From Sva-07 sp963707515 (lineage in GTDB: Bacteria > Actinomycetota > Acidimicrobiia > Acidimicrobiales > Ilumatobacteraceae): a DNA stretch of 64,000 nt. The stretch is from assembly GCA_963707515.1 (NCBI GenBank), contig CAVPQI010000003.1, forward strand, positions 248,001 to 312,000, written 5' to 3'. This document shows, piece after piece, positions 46,695 through 55,069 of this stretch. How positions within the stretch are numbered: position 1 is the first letter of the stretch; the number at the start of each line of letters is the position of its first letter. The notes under the pieces are model-generated. The model worked only from the letters and a program-made list of their open reading frames with translations. It did no database searches and was not told where the DNA came from. The translations under genes and the position numbers were made by a program.

Positions 46695-48092
46695 ATGGTC
46701 GTCCTCGACACCGACGCGTTGCACGACTTTGGCCTCGGTCTCGAACGGATCCGCAGCGAGTTCGAGGTCCCGGGAGACCACCCGGCCGACGTCACCGCCG
46801 AGGCCGAGCGCGTCGCCGGCCGACCGTTCGGGCCCGGTCACTCCGACCACGTCGATCGCACTGCGGTGCCGTTCGCCACGCTCGACCCGGCGTCGAGCAC
46901 CGACCTCGATCAGGCGTTCGCGATCGACATCGACGGCGACGACGTGGTGCTGCAGTACGCGATCGCCGACGTCGGCTGGTTCGTCGAACCGGGCGGGGCG
47001 ATCGACGGCGAAGCCTGGCGGCGCGGCGTCACCGTGTACCTCCCCGACGGACGGGCCGGCCTCCACCCGCCCGAGCTGGCCGAGGGTGCGGCGAGCCTGC
47101 TGCCCGACGGCGACCGTCCGGCGGTGGTGTTCACCGTGCGCGTCGGGGTCGACGGCATCGCCGTGATCGACGGTGTCGAGCGGGCCGTCATCCGCAGCCG
47201 GGCCAAGCTGGCCTACGAATCGGTCGGCGCCGACGACCTGCCGGACGGGTTCACCGAACTGGCCCGCCGCATCGAGCAGGCCGAACTGGCGCGCGGTGCG
47301 GCGCGCATCGAGTTCCCCGAGCAGGAGGTCACCCGCGAGGGGACCGGGTACGCCTTGCGGTTCCGTCCGCGCAGCGACATCGAGCGACGCTCGAGCGCCC
47401 TGTCGCTGGCCACGAACCTCGCCGTTGCCGACCTGCTGTTCGACGCCGGGACCGGGCTGTTCCGCACGATGCCGCCGGTCGACGGGCGCGGTGAACGGCG
47501 CCTGCGGTACACCGCCCGCGCGTTCGGCCTGACCTGGCCCGCCGACCAGACGCTGGCGCAGTTCGAGCGCACCCTCGATCGCGCCGACCGGCGGGCGGAG
47601 GCGTTCCAGCTGGCCGTGCGGCGCATCAGCGGTCGGGCGACGTACGAACCGTTCCGCGATGGTGTGGTGCCGTGGCACTCGGCGGTGGCGGCGACGTACG
47701 TGCACGCCACGGCGCCGTTGCGCCGGCTCGGCGACCGCTTCGTGGTCGAAGCGGCGCTGGCCGTCGCCAACGGTCGTCGTCCCTCGCCGGAGGTCGCCGA
47801 TGCATTCGACCGGCTGCCGTCCGTGATGGATGCGGCCAACGCCCGCGCCGCCCAGGTCGAGCGGGCAGCGATCGATCTCGCCGAGGCGATCGTGCTCGCC
47901 GGCCGCGAGGGCGAGGCGTTCGACGCCGTGGTCACCGACGAAGACGATCGCGGGGCGCGCATCCAGCTCGCCGACCCGGCGGTCGTCGCTCGCGTCGTCG
48001 CCCACCGCGTCGATCCCGGCGACGAGATCCGGGTGCGGCTCGACGCCGCCGACCCCGCAGCTCGCGCGCTGCGCTTCTCCCGCCTGGCCTGA
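46695..48092 (+). CDS. RNB-domain ribonuclease (RNase II/R family)
   Basis: 465-residue 3'-5' exoribonuclease-like protein. Catalytic metal site: TLDPASSTDLDQAFAIDIDG and VLQYAIADVGWFVEPGG, then GVTVYLPDGRAGLHPPELAE and SLLPDGDRPAVVF. Later motif RMPP-like FRTMPPVDGR and TAPLRRLGDRFVVE. It lacks the S1 RNA-binding C-terminus of classical RNase R/II and N-terminal cold-shock domains, matching the short actinobacterial type. Likely co-transcribed with mreB. Confidence 0.88.
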   Translation: MVVLDTDALHDFGLGLERIRSEFEVPGDHPADVTAEAERVAGRPFGPGHSDHVDRTAVPFATLDPASSTDLDQAFAIDIDGDDVVLQYAIADVGWFVEPGGAIDGEAWRRGVTVYLPDGRAGLHPPELAEGAASLLPDGDRPAVVFTVRVGVDGIAVIDGVERAVIRSRAKLAYESVGADDLPDGFTELARRIEQAELARGAARIEFPEQEVTREGTGYALRFRPRSDIERRSSALSLATNLAVADLLFDAGTGLFRTMPPVDGRGERRLRYTARAFGLTWPADQTLAQFERTLDRADRRAEAFQLAVRRISGRATYEPFRDGVVPWHSAVAATYVHATAPLRRLGDRFVVEAALAVANGRRPSPEVADAFDRLPSVMDAANARAAQVERAAIDLAEAIVLAGREGEAFDAVVTDEDDRGARIQLADPAVVARVVAHRVDPGDEIRVRLDAADPAARALRFSRLA

Positions 48093-48223
48093 GTCGAGCT
48101 CGCCAGCGAGCAGCTCGGGGTCGCACCGTGGCCCGCCCGCGGTCGTGGATATTCCTTCGCCAGCACCGGGCCGCGCCGCCTACGGTCTGCCCCGTTCCGC
48201 CGATCGAGAGGAGGTTGTACGCG

Positions 48224-48274
48224 ATGACTGTGTCCGTGTTCACCTCCACCGGTCGCGCCTGCGGATCTCGCTGA
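48224..48274 (+). CDS. Putative 16-residue leader peptide upstream of the RIO kinase
   Basis: ATG 48224 has an almost ideal SD (GAGAGGAGG, 8 bases before) and encodes MTVSVFTSTGRACGSR then TGA. It lies in the 251-bp gap before the RIO kinase gene, whose own start is 70 bp downstream. A short hairpin (48312-48329) follows. It could be an attenuator-type leader or chance; no homologue is known to me. Confidence 0.4.
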   Translation: MTVSVFTSTGRACGSR

Positions 48275-48311
48275 GACCCGACGACCGGTTCGTCCGGTCC
48301 GTTTCTCCATC

Positions 48312-48329
48312 CGGCGCGTCGATGCGCCG
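48312..48329 (+). promoter_or_regulatory. Small hairpin between leader ORF and RIO kinase start
   Basis: CGGCGC-GTCGAT-GCGCCG, a perfect 6-bp GC stem with a 6-base loop, 15 bp before the RIO kinase ATG and overlapping the area where a SD (GCGAGG) lies just after. It could influence translation start of the kinase. Confidence 0.35.
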
Positions 48330-48343
48330 AGCGAGGTCCACTC

Positions 48344-49104
48344 ATGTCCAGCGTTCCACCCGACGGGCCCGACTGGCTCGTCGTGGCTCCCTACGACGAC
48401 ATCGACCACGGCGTCGTCAAGTCCGGTAAGGAAGCCCAGGTCAACCTCGTCGAACGCATCGGCGCCGATGGCCGCTCCTGCCTGATCGCCCGCAAGCGGT
48501 ACCTGCCACGCACCGTCACCCACAAGGGTCAACTGGAGGCGATGGGCGTCCAGCGGGCATCGACGTTCACCAACGACGTGCAGTACCGAGAAGGCCGTCA
48601 GTTCCGCAAGACCCGCGACCGGCGCGCCGTCGAACGCATGTCGACGTACGGCAAGCACCTGCTTCAGGACCGTTGGACGGGGATGGAGCACGAGGTGATG
48701 TCGACGCTGTGGGTCGCGGGGTCGCGGTGCCGTACCCGATCGCCTACGGCGACGACATCTTCGATCTCGAGTACATCGGTGACTGGGAGCGCGCCGCGCC
48801 ACAGCTCCGAGCCGCTCGCCTGTCGTCCGCCGAGCTCGAGGATGCGTTCGCCCAGCTGCTCGTCGGGCTGCGCTCGATCACCGCCGCCGGGTACGCCCAC
48901 GGCGACCTCAGCGCCTACAACCTCTTGTGGTGGGAGGGGCGGTTGTGGTTCATCGACTTTCCACAGGCGGTCGATCTGGCGGCCAACCTGCGCGGGATCG
49001 ACTTCCTCCACCGTGACGTGCTGAACGTGTGCGAGTGGTTCCAGTCGCGCGGTCTCGTCGTCGACGGCGAGGAGGTGTTCGCCGACACGTTGTCGTTCCT
49101 GTGA
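48344..49104 (+). CDS. RIO-type serine/threonine protein kinase, frameshift at ~48720
   Basis: ~254 codons when one base is added to the four-G run at 48718-48721 (restores LWVAGVAVPYPIAYGDDI). Features of RIO kinases: SGKEAQVNLVER as the ATP loop with Lys (LIARKRYL), catalytic loop YAHGDLSAYNLLWWE, metal-binding LWFIDFPQAVDLAA. RIO kinases in actinobacteria have unknown substrates; in archaea and eukaryotes they act in ribosome maturation. The complete set of motifs suggests an active enzyme and a sequence error. Confidence 0.82.
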
Positions 49105-49126
49105 CGTGCCGCGCGCGCAGGCGGCG

Positions 49127-49177
49127 GGTCAGGCGGCTGGGGTCAGGCGGCTGGGGTCAGGCGGCTGGTCAGGCGGC
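49127..49177. repeat. 14-bp tandem repeat running into the stop codon of the next gene
   Basis: GGTCAGGCGGCTGG repeats exactly at 49127, 49141 and 49155; a fourth partial copy TCAGGCGGC at 49169 contains the reverse-strand TGA stop of the sugar dehydrogenase gene. The array fills the 64-bp gap between two convergent genes. Confidence 0.85.
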
Positions 49178-50497
49178 GGTGATGCGGGCGATCGGGCCGG
49201 CGTTGGACACGGCGTAGACCTCGCCGTCAGGGCCGGCGTTGACGGCCGCCAGCCCTGGGAGCGACCCGATCGGCACGACCCGTGGCGCGTCGCTGCCGGC
49301 GCTCGGATCGAGTGCCCAGATCTCGCCGGTGCAGTAGTCGCCGAACACGTACCACCCGTCGAGGTCGGGCACCGGGCTGTCGCGCACGACGACGCCGCCG
49401 CTCACCGAGCAACGCCCGTCGCTGTGGTCGTAGACGTAGACCGGCGGCACCGCAGCGTCGGTCGGCTGGTCGGCGTTGAACGGCTCGAAGCCCTCGAAGG
49501 CGCTCCACCCGAAGTTGACGCCGCGACCGGCGCCGTCGGCGGCCGGGGCGTGATCGATCTCCTCGAACTCGCCCTGTCCGACGTCGGCGATCCACAGGTC
49601 GCCTGTGGCGGCATCGAACGAGAAGCGCCACGGGTTGCGCAGCCCGTACGACCAGATCGTGGGGTCGGCGTCACCACTGTCGACGAACGGGTTGTCCGCC
49701 GGGACGGTGAACGGCTGCCCGCCGGCGCGGCGGGGATCGATGCGGAGGATCTTGCCGAGGCGACTGCCCAGGTCGAGTGCAGATCGCTCCGGGTCGTCGC
49801 GGCTGCCGCCGTCGCCGAGACCGATGTACAGGTATCCGTCGGGCCCGAACGCCAGTTGCCCGCCGTTGTGGTTGCTGTACGGCTGATCGACGGTCAGCAC
49901 CTCGCGCAGCGAGTCGCGGTCGAGCAGGCCAGATACCGGGTCGACGGCGAACTCGGCGACGACGGTGTCACCCGAGGAATCGGTGTAGTCGAGGTAGGCC
50001 AGCGGCTCGGTGGGGTGGAAGGCCACGCCGAGCAGCCCTTGTTCGCCGTTGGCGTCGGTCAGGTCGGAGATGTCGAGCGCGATCTCGCTGCCCTCGTCGG
50101 AGCCGACGACGAGGCGCCCGGGCTGTTCGGCGACGTACCACCGATCGTCGCCCGGGCGGGTGACGAGCTGCACCGGCTGGTCGAACGTGTCGACCTCGAG
50201 CAGGCTGACGGCGGGCTCGACGAGCGGCCCGGGGCTCGCCGACGCCCGACTGTCCGGTGTCGCGGTGCCCGGTGTCGCGGTGTCCGGTGTCGCGCCCGAC
50301 GTTGCGGTGTCGGGTGATGCGTTGTCGGCGGGCAGCGAACCGGGCGCCGTGGTCGGGGTGGTGGCCGACGGTGCGCCGGCCGTCGCCGGCTTGGTCGACG
50401 GCGGGGCGCCGTCATCGCCGCCGTCGGCACAGGCGGCGACGAGCAGTGCCAGGGCGATGCCGGCGGCGACGAGACGGGTGTCGCGGTGGGGGCTCAC
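49169..50497 (-). CDS. PQQ-dependent sugar dehydrogenase-like lipoprotein (YliI/sorbosone dehydrogenase fold)
   Basis: 442-residue secreted lipoprotein: GTG 50497 (SD AGGAAG), signal peptide with lipobox ALLVAAC, a Thr/Pro/Ala linker made of TPD-TATPG repeats (~35-80), then a six-bladed propeller with DRWYVAEQPGRLVV, GLLGVAFHP, DTVVAEFAVDP, YSNHNGGQLAFGPDGYLYIG, SRLGKILRIDPRRAGG, YGLRNPWRFSFD and DIADVGQ-like LWIADVGQGEFEEIDH. Matches soluble aldose sugar dehydrogenases. Substrate and PQQ supply are not seen here. Only 13 bp from the SGNH gene upstream. Confidence 0.88.
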   Translation of the reverse strand: MSPHRDTRLVAAGIALALLVAACADGGDDGAPPSTKPATAGAPSATTPTTAPGSLPADNASPDTATSGATPDTATPGTATPDSRASASPGPLVEPAVSLLEVDTFDQPVQLVTRPGDDRWYVAEQPGRLVVGSDEGSEIALDISDLTDANGEQGLLGVAFHPTEPLAYLDYTDSSGDTVVAEFAVDPVSGLLDRDSLREVLTVDQPYSNHNGGQLAFGPDGYLYIGLGDGGSRDDPERSALDLGSRLGKILRIDPRRAGGQPFTVPADNPFVDSGDADPTIWSYGLRNPWRFSFDAATGDLWIADVGQGEFEEIDHAPAADGAGRGVNFGWSAFEGFEPFNADQPTDAAVPPVYVYDHSDGRCSVSGGVVVRDSPVPDLDGWYVFGDYCTGEIWALDPSAGSDAPRVVPIGSLPGLAAVNAGPDGEVYAVSNAGPIARITAA

Positions 50498-50510
50498 GAG
50501 ATCTGCTTCC

Positions 50511-51845
50511 TCACGACGACGGTTCCAGGGCGTCGGCGTCGGCATCGTCGGGCATCGAGGCCGGGAGCAGACCTGCGCGGCGGGCCTCGGCGACGCTGCG
50601 GTGGGGCGACGTGGCGGGGTGGGTGCGGGCCCGGCGGCGAGCGGCACGCTGGGCGACCACGGAGCGGCGGCGGGCGACGACGGCGAGCACGAGCAGCAGT
50701 GCGACGGCAGCGGCGACGACCGGCCAGCGGAGCAACGTGGTGCCGGCGTCCGCAGTCGATCGGGGCTCGTCGGTGGCGTCGTCGTCGCCGGCTGCGACAT
50801 CGTCCGCCGACGCGGCGTCGTCGACGCGGCGGTCGCCGCTCAGGTCGAAGAACAGCGTGTCGACGGCTGCGCGGTCCGCGGTCGGCGGACCATCGGCCGA
50901 TTCGCCGATCACACCGAGGGCGCGAGCGGTGGCGATGTCGACGGCACCGGTGACCTGTAGCCCGTCGACGGTGCGTTGGAATGCCGCGACCGCAGCCATC
51001 GTGTCGTTGCCGTACGCGCCGTCGGCGCCGCCGGGGAGGTCGATGCCGTTGGACAGCAGCGCCTCCTGCACGTCGACGACCGGCGCCCCGTCGGCGCCGG
51101 GCACGAGCACGGTCCAGGGTGCGGCGGCAGGGCTGACGTCCTCACCGGCGAGCACCCTGCCGACGGTGCCGGCGAGGAACGCCGTCAAGGCGTCGACGCC
51201 GCTCGGTGTGAGGTGGACGCCGTCACCCTCGAACCATCCGGCGGCACCGGAGGAGTACGTCGCCCAGTCGGCGACCTGCAAGAAGCCGTCGGATGCCGCG
51301 GCTGCCTCGACGAGCTGGGCGTTGTACTCGCGGAACGTGTTGATGCTCGACTGCTCTTGGGGATCGGAGTAGTCGACGTCGGGACTCGTCCGCAGGGTCA
51401 GCCACACCACGTGACCGACGCCCTGGCGGCGACCCTCGGCGACGACCTCGGCGATCGCCTCGTCGATCGTCCACAGCGGATCGTTGTACCCCGACATCAC
51501 GACGAGGACCTCGCCGAGCTCGCCGTCGAGGGTACGCATCGCCGACACGACGTTGGCCGACCGGTACCCCTCGCGGCTGATGCACGACTGCTCGATCGTG
51601 CGGCGGCACGACTCGGCGCTGAGCACGAAGTCGTACTGCACGAGCGGTCCGTAGTCGGCGTACCAGCGCACCGCCGTCAGCGTCGAGTCGCCGATCAGGC
51701 TGATGTGCGGCGCCCCGTCCGGCCCGTCGGAGCGCACCGTCTGATCGGCTCGTGCCGACGGCGAGCAGGCCAGGACGGCGACGACGACCGCGACGAGCGA
51801 GGCCACCAGCCCGCGGAGGGGGAGCGAGCCCGGACGAATCGACAT
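50511..51845 (-). CDS. Secreted SGNH hydrolase with peptidoglycan-binding domain and C-terminal membrane helix
   Basis: 444-residue protein. Signal peptide LVASLVAVVVAVLACSPSARA; SGNH domain with block I ISLIGDSTLTAVRWY, block III VVMSGYNDPLW, block V GDGVHLTPSGVD; a PG_binding_1-like segment DVQEALLSNGIDLPGGADGA; an acidic linker; a membrane helix RWPVVAAAVALLLVLAVVA and a basic tail. It would act on esterified cell-wall components or lipids outside the membrane. The PQQ-type dehydrogenase follows in the same operon. An 11-bp repeat array lies just upstream. Confidence 0.82.
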   Translation of the reverse strand: MSIRPGSLPLRGLVASLVAVVVAVLACSPSARADQTVRSDGPDGAPHISLIGDSTLTAVRWYADYGPLVQYDFVLSAESCRRTIEQSCISREGYRSANVVSAMRTLDGELGEVLVVMSGYNDPLWTIDEAIAEVVAEGRRQGVGHVVWLTLRTSPDVDYSDPQEQSSINTFREYNAQLVEAAAASDGFLQVADWATYSSGAAGWFEGDGVHLTPSGVDALTAFLAGTVGRVLAGEDVSPAAAPWTVLVPGADGAPVVDVQEALLSNGIDLPGGADGAYGNDTMAAVAAFQRTVDGLQVTGAVDIATARALGVIGESADGPPTADRAAVDTLFFDLSGDRRVDDAASADDVAAGDDDATDEPRSTADAGTTLLRWPVVAAAVALLLVLAVVARRRSVVAQRAARRRARTHPATSPHRSVAEARRAGLLPASMPDDADADALEPSS

Positions 51846-51878
51846 CGAACCGTCACACTAGAGCGACCGTCGGCGAGA

Positions 51879-51922
51879 CGCTTCATCGACCGCTCATCCA
51901 CCGCTCATCCACCGTTCATCAA
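51879..51922. promoter_or_regulatory. Four 11-bp direct repeats (Pho-box-like) between TesB and SGNH genes
   Basis: Units ACGCTTCATCG A-type at 51879, then CCGCTCATCCA (51890), CCGCTCATCCA (51901), CCGTTCATCAA (51912). The 11-bp period and (G/C)(T/C)TCATC core resemble the phosphate box at 33791. Location: 34-77 bp upstream of the SGNH gene start (minus strand), on the opposite strand orientation. Nothing else is in this 106-bp gap. Confidence 0.5.
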
Positions 51923-51951
51923 GGGTGGCGCACGAGGGCGGCGAACGACCG

Positions 51952-52911
51952 TCAGGCCGAGATGCGGGCGAGCCCTTCCTGCACCACGCTGACCGCCAGG
52001 CGGCCGTCGGCGGTGAAGATGGCACCCTGGGCGAGGCCGCGCGCCGACGACGTCGACACCGCCGACTGGTCGTAGAGCAACCACTCGTCGGCGCGGAACG
52101 GGCGGTGGAACCACATCGCGTGGTCGACGCTCGCCATCTGCATGCCGGGGCTGTCCCACGACAGGCCGAACGGCAGGATCGTCGTGTCGAGCAACGTCAT
52201 GTCGCTGGCGTAGGTGACGACGCAGGTGTGCAGCACCGGATCGTCGGGGAGCGTGCCGTCGGCGCGCAGCCAGACCCGCTGCTTGGTCGACGGGTTGCCC
52301 TTGCGGCTCATCGGATCGCCGTCGACGTAGCGCAGATCGATCGGTCGCGGGCGGTCGTACCAGTCGCCCATCTGCTCGGCATAGGGGGCCATCCGCGTGC
52401 GGAAGTCCGGCAGCTCGCCCGGCACGCCCATGCCGTCGGGCATCGTCAACTGGTGGTCGGGCCCGGGCTCGTCGTCGTGGAAGCTCGCCTGGAGGTTGAA
52501 GATCGCCCGCCCGTGCTGGATGGCGACGACGCGGCGGGTCGAGAAGCTGCGCCCGTCGCGGATCCGGTCGACCTCGTAGAGGATCGGCACCGTCGGGTCA
52601 CCGGGCCGCAGGAAATAGGCGTGCAGCGAGTGGACGTGTCGTCCCGGCTCGTCGATCGTGCGCGCCGCGGCGACGAGAGCCTGACCGGCGACCTGACCGC
52701 CGAACACCCGTTGGCGGTTCTCGTCGGGCGAGCGCCCGCGGAAGATGTTGACCTCGATCGGCTCGAGGTCGAGCAGATGGACCAGGTCGTCGAGTGCGGA
52801 CTGGTTGTCCGCCACGGCGTCGCTGCCCGTCGCCGTCACCTCCGGTCGTGCCTCGCCGCCGGTCTCGTGCTCGCTGTCGCGTTCCATCTGCGCTCCCATG
52901 GCATCGATCAT
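51952..52911 (-). CDS. tesB: Acyl-CoA thioesterase II (TesB)
   Basis: 319-residue double hotdog thioesterase: IFRGRSPDENRQRVFGGQVA at the first domain, HSLHAYFLRPGDPTVPILYE, DGRSFSTRRVVAIQHGRAIF, and second-domain YASDMTLLDTTILP, MASVDHAMWFHRPFRADEWL with the catalytic Asp-x-x-x-Trp pattern, then ARGLAQGAIFTADGRLAVSV. Cleaves medium/long acyl-CoA. The first ~30 residues are acidic and variable; M5 or M9 could be the real start. Confidence 0.92.
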   Translation of the reverse strand: MIDAMGAQMERDSEHETGGEARPEVTATGSDAVADNQSALDDLVHLLDLEPIEVNIFRGRSPDENRQRVFGGQVAGQALVAAARTIDEPGRHVHSLHAYFLRPGDPTVPILYEVDRIRDGRSFSTRRVVAIQHGRAIFNLQASFHDDEPGPDHQLTMPDGMGVPGELPDFRTRMAPYAEQMGDWYDRPRPIDLRYVDGDPMSRKGNPSTKQRVWLRADGTLPDDPVLHTCVVTYASDMTLLDTTILPFGLSWDSPGMQMASVDHAMWFHRPFRADEWLLYDQSAVSTSSARGLAQGAIFTADGRLAVSVVQEGLARISA

Positions 52912-52937
52912 GTTGGCACGTCCTACAGTCCAGGCCC

Positions 52938-53591
52938 ATGACGCTGATCGATCTGACCGCTGACGAGGTGTTGACCACGACGCGCGCCGTGCGCAAGCGC
53001 CTCGACTTGTCCCGCCCGGTCGACGACGACCTGATCCGCGAATGCGTGGCCACGGCGATGCAAGCGCCGTCGGGTTCGAACCTGATGACGATGCAGTTCG
53101 TCGTCGTCAAGGACGAGGCCAAGAAGCGGGCGATCGGCAAGATCTACGAGGAGTGCTTCGCCATCTACCGGACGCTGCCGTTCTACGCCGGGGCGATCTC
53201 CAAGGAGACACCTTCGGAACAGGCGCAGCAGACGCGCGTCGCCGACTCGGCGGATCACCTCGCGGCACACATGGGCGAGGCGCCCGTGCTGGTGCTCGGC
53301 TGCACACTCGGACGTGCCGACAACGTCCCGGGCCTGGCGGCGGCGTCGACGCTCGGCAACATCCTCCCCGGCATGTGGAGCTTCATGCTCGCCGCTCGCG
53401 CCCGCGGCCTGGGCACGGCGTGGACGACGCTGTCGTTGATGCGCGAGCAGGAGGTCGCCGAGATCGTCGGCATCCCGCACGGCGAGGTCCAACAGGCCTG
53501 CCTGACACCGCTGGCGTACACGCTCGGGACCGACTTCAAGCGGGCGCAGCGTCCCGACCCCGACACGATCATCCACTGGGACAGCTGGTGA
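52938..53591 (+). CDS. Nitroreductase family protein
   Basis: 217-residue FMN enzyme. Motif TTTRAVRKRLDLSRPVDDDL near the N-terminus, AMQAPSGSNLMTMQFVVVKD for FMN binding, GNILPGMWSFMLAARARGLG with TAWTTLS. Typical of NAD(P)H nitroreductases; substrate unknown. Its stop overlaps the methyltransferase start (GTGA). Confidence 0.88.
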   Translation: MTLIDLTADEVLTTTRAVRKRLDLSRPVDDDLIRECVATAMQAPSGSNLMTMQFVVVKDEAKKRAIGKIYEECFAIYRTLPFYAGAISKETPSEQAQQTRVADSADHLAAHMGEAPVLVLGCTLGRADNVPGLAAASTLGNILPGMWSFMLAARARGLGTAWTTLSLMREQEVAEIVGIPHGEVQQACLTPLAYTLGTDFKRAQRPDPDTIIHWDSW

Positions 53592-54220
53592 CGCCGGTGC
53601 GCCGCCAGCTGGCGCTGGCGACGAAGGGCTTCATGCCTGCCGACGAGGGCGATGCGTTGTGGGACGCGGCGACGGTCGCGGCCCGCGCCGTGCCCGGCGC
53701 TCCGCTGCTCGAGGTCGGTTCGTACTGCGGCAGATCGACGATCTGGCTCGGTGACGTCGCCGAACGGGAGTCGACCGTGCTCTTCGCCGTCGACCACCAC
53801 CGCGGTTCGGAGGAGAACCAGGACGGGTGGGAGCATCACGATCGTGAGGTCGTCGACGCCCGCACCGGTCGGATGGACACGCTCCCGTACTTCCGGTCGG
53901 CGATCCACGACGCCGGCCTGGAGGACGTCGTCATCGCCGTCGTCGGTCGTTCCCCGATCGTCGCCGCCCACTGGACCACGCCGCTGGCGTTGTTGTTCAT
54001 CGACGGTGGCCACGGCGAGGAGCCGGCACGGCAGGACTACGAGGGCTGGACACCGCACGTTGCCGTCGGTGGCACGTTGGCGATCCACGACGTGTTCCCC
54101 GATCCCGCCGACGGCGGCCGACCGCCGTACGAGCAGATCTTCCGCCCCGCCGTCGAATCCGGCCGGTTTGCCCTCGTCTCGGCGACCGGATCACTGCGCG
54201 TCCTGCGACGCGTCGACTGA
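53588..54220 (+). CDS. Class I SAM-dependent methyltransferase
   Basis: 210-residue protein with the SAM motif LLEVGSYCGRSTIWLG near residue 40, VLFAVDHHRGSEENQ, and LALLFIDGGHGEEPARQDYE resembling the Methyltransf_24/CmcI-like group. Ends LVSATGSLRVLRRVD. GTG 53588 is set by overlap with the nitroreductase gene; the two are co-translated. Substrate not predictable. Confidence 0.85.
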   Translation: MTPVRRQLALATKGFMPADEGDALWDAATVAARAVPGAPLLEVGSYCGRSTIWLGDVAERESTVLFAVDHHRGSEENQDGWEHHDREVVDARTGRMDTLPYFRSAIHDAGLEDVVIAVVGRSPIVAAHWTTPLALLFIDGGHGEEPARQDYEGWTPHVAVGGTLAIHDVFPDPADGGRPPYEQIFRPAVESGRFALVSATGSLRVLRRVD

Positions 54221-54233
54221 CGCGGCGGACGAC

Positions 54234-54989
54234 TCAGTCGTCGAGTTCGCGCTGCAGGCCGGCGAGTGCGTCGGCGATGACGTCGCGCACGCGGGTTCGC
54301 AGGTCGTCGAGATCGTCGCGGGTCAAGCCCTCGGTGCTGATCGGCTCGAGCACGCGCACCTCGGCGCGGGCGTAGCCGAGGCGCCAGTCGTGCTTGGGCA
54401 GCGCGTTGCGGGCGCCGTGCACCGCGAGCGGGAGGATCGGCACCTGGGCATCGATGGCCAGGCGGAACGCGCCGGCCTTGAACTCGCCGAGCTCGCCCGA
54501 TGCCGAGCGGGTGCCCTCGGGAAAGATCATCACGGAGACCTTCGAGTCGAGGCGCTCGCGCGACGCCTGCATCGCCTTGACGATCGACTTGGCGTCGCCG
54601 CGCTCGAGCGGGATGTCCCGAGCGAGGCGCATCATCCAGCCGACGAGCGGGATGCGCATGATCTCGACCTTCGACATCCACTTCATCTCCGTCGGCAGAT
54701 GGGAGATCAGCAAGATGTCGACGAAGCTCTCGTGGTTGGACACGACGACGTACGGCCGGCGCATGTCGTCGGGCAGCGTGCCCGAGACGCGGAAGTCCCA
54801 CAGCGGGGTCAGCTTCTCGTGGACGACGGTGAGCTTGCGGAACAGATACCCCGCGGCGTACGCCCCGCGGTCGAACGGCATCGTCACCAGCCGGACGATC
54901 GCCACCATCGGCGTCCACACGATGACGATCACGCCGAGCGCGAACCAGCTCCAGATCGACAGGACGGTCCGCACGAACGACGATCGCAT
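54234..54989 (-). CDS. plsC: 1-acyl-sn-glycerol-3-phosphate acyltransferase (PlsC family)
   Basis: 251-residue membrane-associated acyltransferase for phosphatidic acid synthesis. One N-terminal hydrophobic helix (TVLSIWSWFALGVIVIVWTP); catalytic NHESFVDILLIS (NHx4D); DIPLERGD; acceptor site MIFPEGTRSASGELGEF; closing ILPLAVHGARNALPKHDW. Divergent from the HEAT gene; convergent with the methyltransferase. Confidence 0.9.
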   Translation of the reverse strand: MRSSFVRTVLSIWSWFALGVIVIVWTPMVAIVRLVTMPFDRGAYAAGYLFRKLTVVHEKLTPLWDFRVSGTLPDDMRRPYVVVSNHESFVDILLISHLPTEMKWMSKVEIMRIPLVGWMMRLARDIPLERGDAKSIVKAMQASRERLDSKVSVMIFPEGTRSASGELGEFKAGAFRLAIDAQVPILPLAVHGARNALPKHDWRLGYARAEVRVLEPISTEGLTRDDLDDLRTRVRDVIADALAGLQRELDD

Positions 54990-55069
54990 CGCCGAGGAAG
55001 GTAACAGCGAATGGCCGATCCCCCCGACATCGTGCTTCAGTCACGACCAGACGTGGTCGATGACTCGGC

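Noticed and set aside
50244..50330. Repeat CCGGTGTCGCGGTG-type units as a regulatory array
   Set aside because: It lies inside the sugar dehydrogenase gene and encodes the Thr/Pro/Ala linker; coding repeats explain it.
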